A DNA stretch of 10,173 nucleotides, from assembly GCA_937890135.1 (NCBI GenBank), contig CALBYC010000070.1, positions 1 to 10,173 of the forward strand, written 5' to 3'. The stretch comes from an uncultured Parabacteroides sp. GTDB lineage: Bacteria; Bacteroidota; Bacteroidia; Bacteroidales; Tannerellaceae. The notes under the pieces are model-generated. The model was not told where the DNA came from. It did no database searches and saw nothing but the letters and a program-made list of their open reading frames with translations. Positions 6,437-10,173 of this stretch are shown piece by piece. Numbering within the stretch: the stretch's first letter is position 1; every line of letters starts with the position of its first letter. The position numbers were made by a program, and so were the translations under genes.

Positions 6437-8263
6437 TTATTTCGTTTTCTTGCCGTTGTTGCTTTCGTTCTTCGACACCTCGACAAACACTACCAGCTCC
6501 GCAGCCCCGTCGGTTTTGCGGCCGTAGCTGTAAATCTCGTCGTCGTCGAATTTAGGAGTGACCACCTCGTCGACAACCTTTTTGTCCTTGTCGAAAAGGA
6601 ACACCTTGTCGCCGCCCTTGCCTAATCCGAAGGACGGGCCATCCGTGTTTTTCTTCTCCACATTGACCGTCAAGAACGACTTGGCCTTGATCACCGTGCC
6701 GGACTTGAAGGTGAAGCGGTCGCCCTCGTCCAGCTTGTCGTCGAGCAGGCTGAAGCCGCCGAGGTCGAAATCCTTGTCAGTCGAGTTGTAAAGCTCGATG
6801 AAATCCTTCGTCTCGTCCCAAGCCAACGAAGGGTCGCCCTTCTGGTTGTTGGTGAACACCTCGTTGACATAGATGCCATACGTATTCACGACGGCCTGCT
6901 TTTCCTTCGCGCCATCGTTGCTCTTGCCCTTCGTGAGTTCCGCGAATATCACCCACTCCTTCGCTCCGTCGGTCTTGCGGCCGTAGGTCTCGCCGGTGGA
7001 CATGCTCGGGGTCTTCACCTCGTCGATGACACTGAACTTGTCGTCGGCCAGCACGACGGTCTCCTCGTTCTTGCTCAATCCCCATGACGGGTAGTTCGCC
7101 GGGTCATTGTGGAGCTTCTCCTTGTCGCACTCGATGACCAAAAAGCCTTTCGGGGCGATGGACTTGCCGGCAGGAATCGTCCAAGCCTCGGCCTGGCCTC
7201 CGCCTTCCCACAACTTCAAGCCGCCCACTTCGACCGTTTCCGAAGAAGCGTTGTAAAGTTCGATATAATCGAGGTCGTTGATATCCTTCTGGTCACTGAA
7301 CGTGTAGACTTCGTTCACGAACAGCTTGCCCACGAGCGAAGAGGACGGCACGGCCGAACTGTTGCTCGCGCCCGGAGTGGGAGTAGTGGAAACCGACAAC
7401 GTAGCCGCGCCATCAGGGATGCGCGCATAGGACGTGCCTTTCTCCATCGCAGGCACTTCCACGGTGTCGATGACCTTGGCGTCGCCATCGACAATGGTAA
7501 TCTTGTCACCCTTCGAGCTTATGCCGAAAGTGAAGCTGCCGCCCGCGTTGTCCTTGTCCGCCTGGTAGAACACCACCACCGCCTTGGGCGCGATCTTCGT
7601 GCCCGCCGGGATGACGTACTGTTCCTCCTTGCCTTTGTCGTCCTGCAAGGCGAAACCGCCCATGTCCACTTCGGCATCGCCCGGGTTATATATCTCGATG
7701 GCATCGAAACCGCCCTCGGCCGGAGAGCTGACCACCTCGTTGATCAGCAAGTCGATCTTGCTCTCGCCAGCCGGAGTGTCGGGAGTGCCGCTGTTGCTGC
7801 GTCCCTTCGTGCCGTTCGCCACGACCGTCCAGTCGCCCGCCCCGTCCGTCTTGCGGGAATAAGTCTCGCCATCCGCCATCTTCGGCACAACCACGTCATC
7901 GACCACGGAATAGTTATCGTCCAGCAACTTTATCTCGTCGCCGTCGCTGCCTATGCCGAACTGGAATGAAGAGCCTTTTTCAAGGACCAAGAAGCCTTTG
8001 GCGGGAATCTTGGTGCCGGAAGGAAGGGTATATTCCTCTTCCGCCCCCTTGCTGTCCTGCAAATGGAAGCCGCCGAGAGACACCTCGTTGTCGGTGGAAT
8101 TGTAGAACTCCACCCAATCGTTGCCGCTTGAACATACCTCGTTGACATAGATGCCCTCGACGCCCGACGGGACCTTCAAATCATCCTCGTTGTCGTCCTT
8201 GCAAGAGTAGAAAGATGTCGCTGTCACGCACAATGCGAAAGCGTAAAAGATTTTCTTGTTCAT
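6437..8263 (-). CDS. Surface-type lipoprotein with four lamin-tail (LTD) domains
   Basis: The 608-residue protein begins MNKKIFYAFALCVTATSFYS, a lipoprotein signal peptide with Cys21 as the lipidated residue. The following KDDNEDD resembles the Bacteroidetes lipoprotein export signal (K-D/E-D/E after Cys), so it is probably displayed on the outer face of the outer membrane. Four LTD units follow at about 35-160, 168-301, 311-450 and 460-605. Each opens with a 'V/I-NEV' strand, then D-IE-YN, a 'V-GGF-L-D' strand, a 'P-GT-I--K-FLV' strand and a 'G---GD-I-L-D---VID-V' strand. The units end near conserved small/Asn turns such as PGASN, KGRSN, KGKSN and KNESN. LTDs are immunoglobulin-like beta-sandwiches; in bacteria they often accompany secreted phosphoesterases or nucleases. 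No enzyme domain is present, so a binding or scaffold role is likely. It is the middle gene of the operon, 44 bases after the porin stop. Confidence 0.85.
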   Translation of the reverse strand: MNKKIFYAFALCVTATSFYSCKDDNEDDLKVPSGVEGIYVNEVCSSGNDWVEFYNSTDNEVSLGGFHLQDSKGAEEEYTLPSGTKIPAKGFLVLEKGSSFQFGIGSDGDEIKLLDDNYSVVDDVVVPKMADGETYSRKTDGAGDWTVVANGTKGRSNSGTPDTPAGESKIDLLINEVVSSPAEGGFDAIEIYNPGDAEVDMGGFALQDDKGKEEQYVIPAGTKIAPKAVVVFYQADKDNAGGSFTFGISSKGDKITIVDGDAKVIDTVEVPAMEKGTSYARIPDGAATLSVSTTPTPGASNSSAVPSSSLVGKLFVNEVYTFSDQKDINDLDYIELYNASSETVEVGGLKLWEGGGQAEAWTIPAGKSIAPKGFLVIECDKEKLHNDPANYPSWGLSKNEETVVLADDKFSVIDEVKTPSMSTGETYGRKTDGAKEWVIFAELTKGKSNDGAKEKQAVVNTYGIYVNEVFTNNQKGDPSLAWDETKDFIELYNSTDKDFDLGGFSLLDDKLDEGDRFTFKSGTVIKAKSFLTVNVEKKNTDGPSFGLGKGGDKVFLFDKDKKVVDEVVTPKFDDDEIYSYGRKTDGAAELVVFVEVSKNESNNGKKTK

Positions 8264-8307
8264 AAATGATTATTGATAATAATTGTGTTAAATGATTGCG
8301 TTTTGAA

Positions 8308-9672
8308 TTAGAAAGAAATCATGCAGCGGAGCTGTGTGATGTGGAAATCGACGCCATCCACCCTGGCTTCGCTCAGCTTCTTCCCCCCCACGGTGATATG
8401 CCCTTTGTCGTCGGCATACTTGTCGTTGTCCATGAAGGTATAGTTCAGCCCCACCAGCAGGTTGTTGACCGGATACCAGTTGAGGTTCACGCTGTAGCCA
8501 TAAGCCGAACCGCCGGTTATCGGGGCCGCCTTGTCGTGGAAATCGTTCAGGTTCACATGGCTCACCCTTCCCACCAGTTCCAGCTTACCGCCCTTGCGGC
8601 TGACCGTGGACGGTGCGAACTCGGCGTCGTCTGGCGCATATTTGCGCTGTTCTCCGAGAATCATGTACGAAGCCGTGGCATACCAGCCGTTGAACTCCGC
8701 GTTCTTGAGGTCGATGTGCCGCTCGCCCTCCTTGCGGTAGCGCGAAAGCGAGGTGAAGGTATACTCGCCGTAGGCAAGCAGCTTCTGCCACTTCACAGCC
8801 ACCTCCAGGCCGTAGGTGGCGTAGTGGTTGGCGTTCGGTATCTCCGCCCTCACGAACCTCCGCCTGTCGGTGCGGCTTTCCGGGAACGTGCGGAACTCGA
8901 CTATCCTGTCTTCTTTCCCGCCTCCGTCCGGCGTGCGGTACGTGGCGTAGCCGCCCAGATGGAGTGTCAAGTCATCGTTGTTGACGGGGGAAGTCGCCAC
9001 ACGGCCGGTAAACGAATACCCGTCGCTGCCGCGGTTCTTCTCCTTCTGCAATATGTCAACCTGCTGGCCGAACACGCCGCCCGAAGCCCACCAATGGTTG
9101 CCCCACGCCGTCGCGGCGATCCCGAGGCGCCTGCCGCCGGCAAACATCTCCACCGGCATCGGCCGCTCGTTGGACATTATATAGCGCGAACTGGTAAGCC
9201 TCTCCATGCTCATGGGCTCCTTGAAATGCCCTGCCTGCACCGACCAATGGTCGTTGAACTTGTAGCCCACGTACATGTCCTTCAGCTCCACCTCGTTGTA
9301 GGCGAAGTCCACGTCGAACTCCGCGAACCAGTTGTCGAACAAGGTGGCCTTCACGCCGAACCGCGCGCGGCGGATGCTCACCCCGTTGTTGAACCGGAAC
9401 TTGCCGTCGTCCTCTTCCAGGTCGTCGTTGGGCTTCGACTCCAAGCCGTCTACAGATTCCGTGGGGGTATAGAACGACAAGTCGGTGTAAACCCGGTTGT
9501 CGAATTGGATCTTGAATTTATCGTTGCTCGTGGCCACGTGCAACTTCCCATTTTTGAAATACGCCTTTGCCGGAATCTCCTTGTTGTCGTCGGACACGGC
9601 GGCGGATTCATTGGATTGCGCCATTGCCGGCAAAGGCAACAGCACGGCCGCTAAAATTAACAGATGCTTCAT
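8308..9672 (-). CDS. Outer-membrane porin, phosphate-selective OprO/OprP family
   Basis: The 454-residue protein begins MKHLLILAAVLLPLPAMAQ, a signal peptide cut after Ala18. The mature part shows alternating beta-barrel strands. It carries the Porin_O_P pattern SIRRARFGVKATLFDNW, then ELKDMYVGYKF and the stretch GHFKEPMSMERLTSSRYI, typical of this family, where 'G-FK-P---E-L-SSRY' is conserved. It ends in Phe (MISF), the usual barrel terminus recognised by BAM. OprP and OprO import phosphate and polyphosphate in Pseudomonas; in Bacteroidetes the family is broader, so phosphate specificity is inferred, helped by the phytase-like gene downstream. The start at 9672 is chosen because the signal peptide begins there. 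The frame extends to 9756, but a perfect -7 box (9688-9695) lies inside that extension. It is the first gene of the operon. Confidence 0.88.
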   Translation of the reverse strand: MKHLLILAAVLLPLPAMAQSNESAAVSDDNKEIPAKAYFKNGKLHVATSNDKFKIQFDNRVYTDLSFYTPTESVDGLESKPNDDLEEDDGKFRFNNGVSIRRARFGVKATLFDNWFAEFDVDFAYNEVELKDMYVGYKFNDHWSVQAGHFKEPMSMERLTSSRYIMSNERPMPVEMFAGGRRLGIAATAWGNHWWASGGVFGQQVDILQKEKNRGSDGYSFTGRVATSPVNNDDLTLHLGGYATYRTPDGGGKEDRIVEFRTFPESRTDRRRFVRAEIPNANHYATYGLEVAVKWQKLLAYGEYTFTSLSRYRKEGERHIDLKNAEFNGWYATASYMILGEQRKYAPDDAEFAPSTVSRKGGKLELVGRVSHVNLNDFHDKAAPITGGSAYGYSVNLNWYPVNNLLVGLNYTFMDNDKYADDKGHITVGGKKLSEARVDGVDFHITQLRCMISF

Positions 9673-9687
9673 ATTGAATTTTTGGCG

Positions 9688-9695
9688 CAAAAGTA
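9688..9695 (-). promoter_or_regulatory. -7 box of the porin-LTD-phytase operon
   Basis: The minus strand reads TACTTTTG, a perfect TAnnTTTG box. A TTTG occurs upstream (9710-9713), but with a spacer of only 14 bases instead of about 19-20, so the -33 region is not standard. Transcription would start about 9682-9685, giving a leader of only 10-13 bases. The weak -33 leaves room for an activator. Confidence 0.5.
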
Positions 9696-9790
9696 CCGCC
9701 TTGATATTGCAAAAATGTAACAGAGACATTAAATTCATGTGGCACTCGCGGCGCATTTGAGGATGTCACGAAATCGCCTCCGGAACTTGC

Positions 9791-9827
9791 AAAAAACGCC
9801 TAAAAAAGCACAAATAAACATAGGCGT
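9791..9827 (-). terminator. Terminator-like hairpin upstream of the porin promoter
   Basis: On the minus strand, arms ACGCCTA (9827-9821) and TAGGCGT (9802-9796) form a 7-bp stem with an 18-base loop, followed by a run of T (9796-9791). It would stop transcripts entering from the right before they reach the porin promoter. It lies 44 bases after the end of repeat copy B, read in that same direction. Confidence 0.45.
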
Positions 9828-9870
9828 AATGGTTTATATACCAAATACATACGAGCCATTTTCGGGGCAT

Positions 9871-9927
9871 TTTGCACATTTTGAAAAATAGGGGGGAAGT
9901 TTTTGGAAGTTTTTGGAAGTTTTTTGC
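9871..9927 (-). repeat. 57-bp repeat, copy B (inverted relative to copy A)
   Basis: Read leftward, this matches 5071-5127 at 56 of 57 bases, including three CTTCC units spaced by AAAAA and the C-run/CTATTTTTCAAAATG tail. The two copies face each other across about 4.7 kb holding the whole porin operon. Similarity past the repeat is patchy (for example both have GAAAA-GG--C and -TTGG-ATA- stretches), so the true element may be longer. Confidence 0.9.
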
Positions 9928-10173
9928 TTTTCCGCCCGTCAGCCGGACGAGCCAAAGCATGAAAAGGAAAGGATGCGGAGGGGCACGAAAACGGCCGCAT
10001 CCTCTCCTCCCGACGGCCGCAATCATCCTTACGAGCGGTCACGGGATTTCCCGCCCGAGGGCGGTGGGGCGCACTGCGAAAAACTCACGGAAGCCCAAAA
10101 AACAGGGTAGAACATGCGGATTTGATGAAGTGAAATCAGAAAGCAAGGACGGGACGCACACTGCGACTGTTGC
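9928..10173. other. Right-edge region with no gene recognised; contains a stem-loop
   Basis: No open frame here looks like a real protein on either strand. The region is GC-rich. The clearest structure is an imperfect inverted repeat, 9966-9978 with 9995-10007 (12 of 13 pairs, including a perfect 8-bp GGATGCGG/CCGCATCC core) around a 16-base loop. On the minus strand it is followed by a pyrimidine stretch, so it may end a transcript from a gene beyond the right edge. Confidence 0.45.

Noticed and set aside
7109..7969. Plus-strand open frame of 286 codons opposite the lamin-tail gene
   Set aside because: The opposite strand encodes four recognisable LTD units with a lipoprotein signal. This frame is rich in R, H and A and looks like an antisense artefact.
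8296..9654. Plus-strand open frame of 452 codons opposite the porin
   Set aside because: It mirrors the porin almost end to end and has no recognisable motif. The porin has a signal peptide, family motifs and a C-terminal Phe.
9673..9756. Extended N-terminus of the porin from 9756
   Set aside because: It would put 28 residues before a perfect signal peptide, and the -7 box TACTTTTG lies inside the extension.
5074..9927. Insertion sequence or composite transposon bounded by the 57-bp repeats
   Set aside because: No transposase, integrase or target-site duplication was found between or next to the repeats. The inverted-repeat observation is kept, but the mobile-element call is not.

Overview
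The window looks like a chromosomal segment of a Bacteroidales-type Bacteroidetes; I cannot name the genus. The reasons are a surface-type lipoprotein signal (Cys followed by KDD), an OprO/OprP-type porin, promoter-like TAnnTTTG (-7) boxes instead of E. coli -10 boxes, and weak Shine-Dalgarno sequences.

Layout. (1) 1-596, minus strand: 5' part of a CNNM/DUF21 'hemolysin family' membrane protein that runs off the left edge. (2) 762-1295, minus: a flavodoxin-domain protein with a plausible promoter and a palindromic operator candidate upstream. (3) 1536-1760, minus: a fossil of the C-terminal end of an adenine-specific DNA methyltransferase. (4) 1830-4988, plus: a type II restriction-modification cassette. 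It has a promoter, a 22-codon leader ORF, a Dcm-type C5-cytosine methyltransferase broken by a frameshift, and an MvaI/BcnI-type endonuclease interrupted by an in-frame TAG. (5) 4989-5323: an intergenic region with a 57-bp repeat and two inverted repeats. (6) 9672-5324, minus: a three-gene operon running OprP-type porin, four-domain lamin-tail lipoprotein, then a secreted phytase-like esterase. This is plausibly an envelope system for capturing organic phosphate. (7) 9696-10173: an intergenic region with a terminator-like hairpin, the second and inverted copy of the 57-bp repeat (56 of 57 bases identical), and a further stem-loop.

Composition changes sharply. The flavodoxin and restriction region is AT-rich (18/60 and 21/60 G+C in two lines counted by hand), while the porin operon is GC-rich (40/60 in one line) and the left-edge gene is intermediate (32/60). 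The stretch from about 600 to 4990 therefore looks like an acquired defence-type insertion that is now decaying.

The most notable points are the matched lesions in both halves of the R-M system, including a possible surviving MvaI-sized catalytic ORF and an AquI-like split point in the methyltransferase. Others are the roughly 190-residue helical insertion in that methyltransferase, the inverted 57-bp repeats bracketing the operon, and the porin/LTD/phytase operon itself. All functional statements rest on motif recognition by eye; no database search was run.
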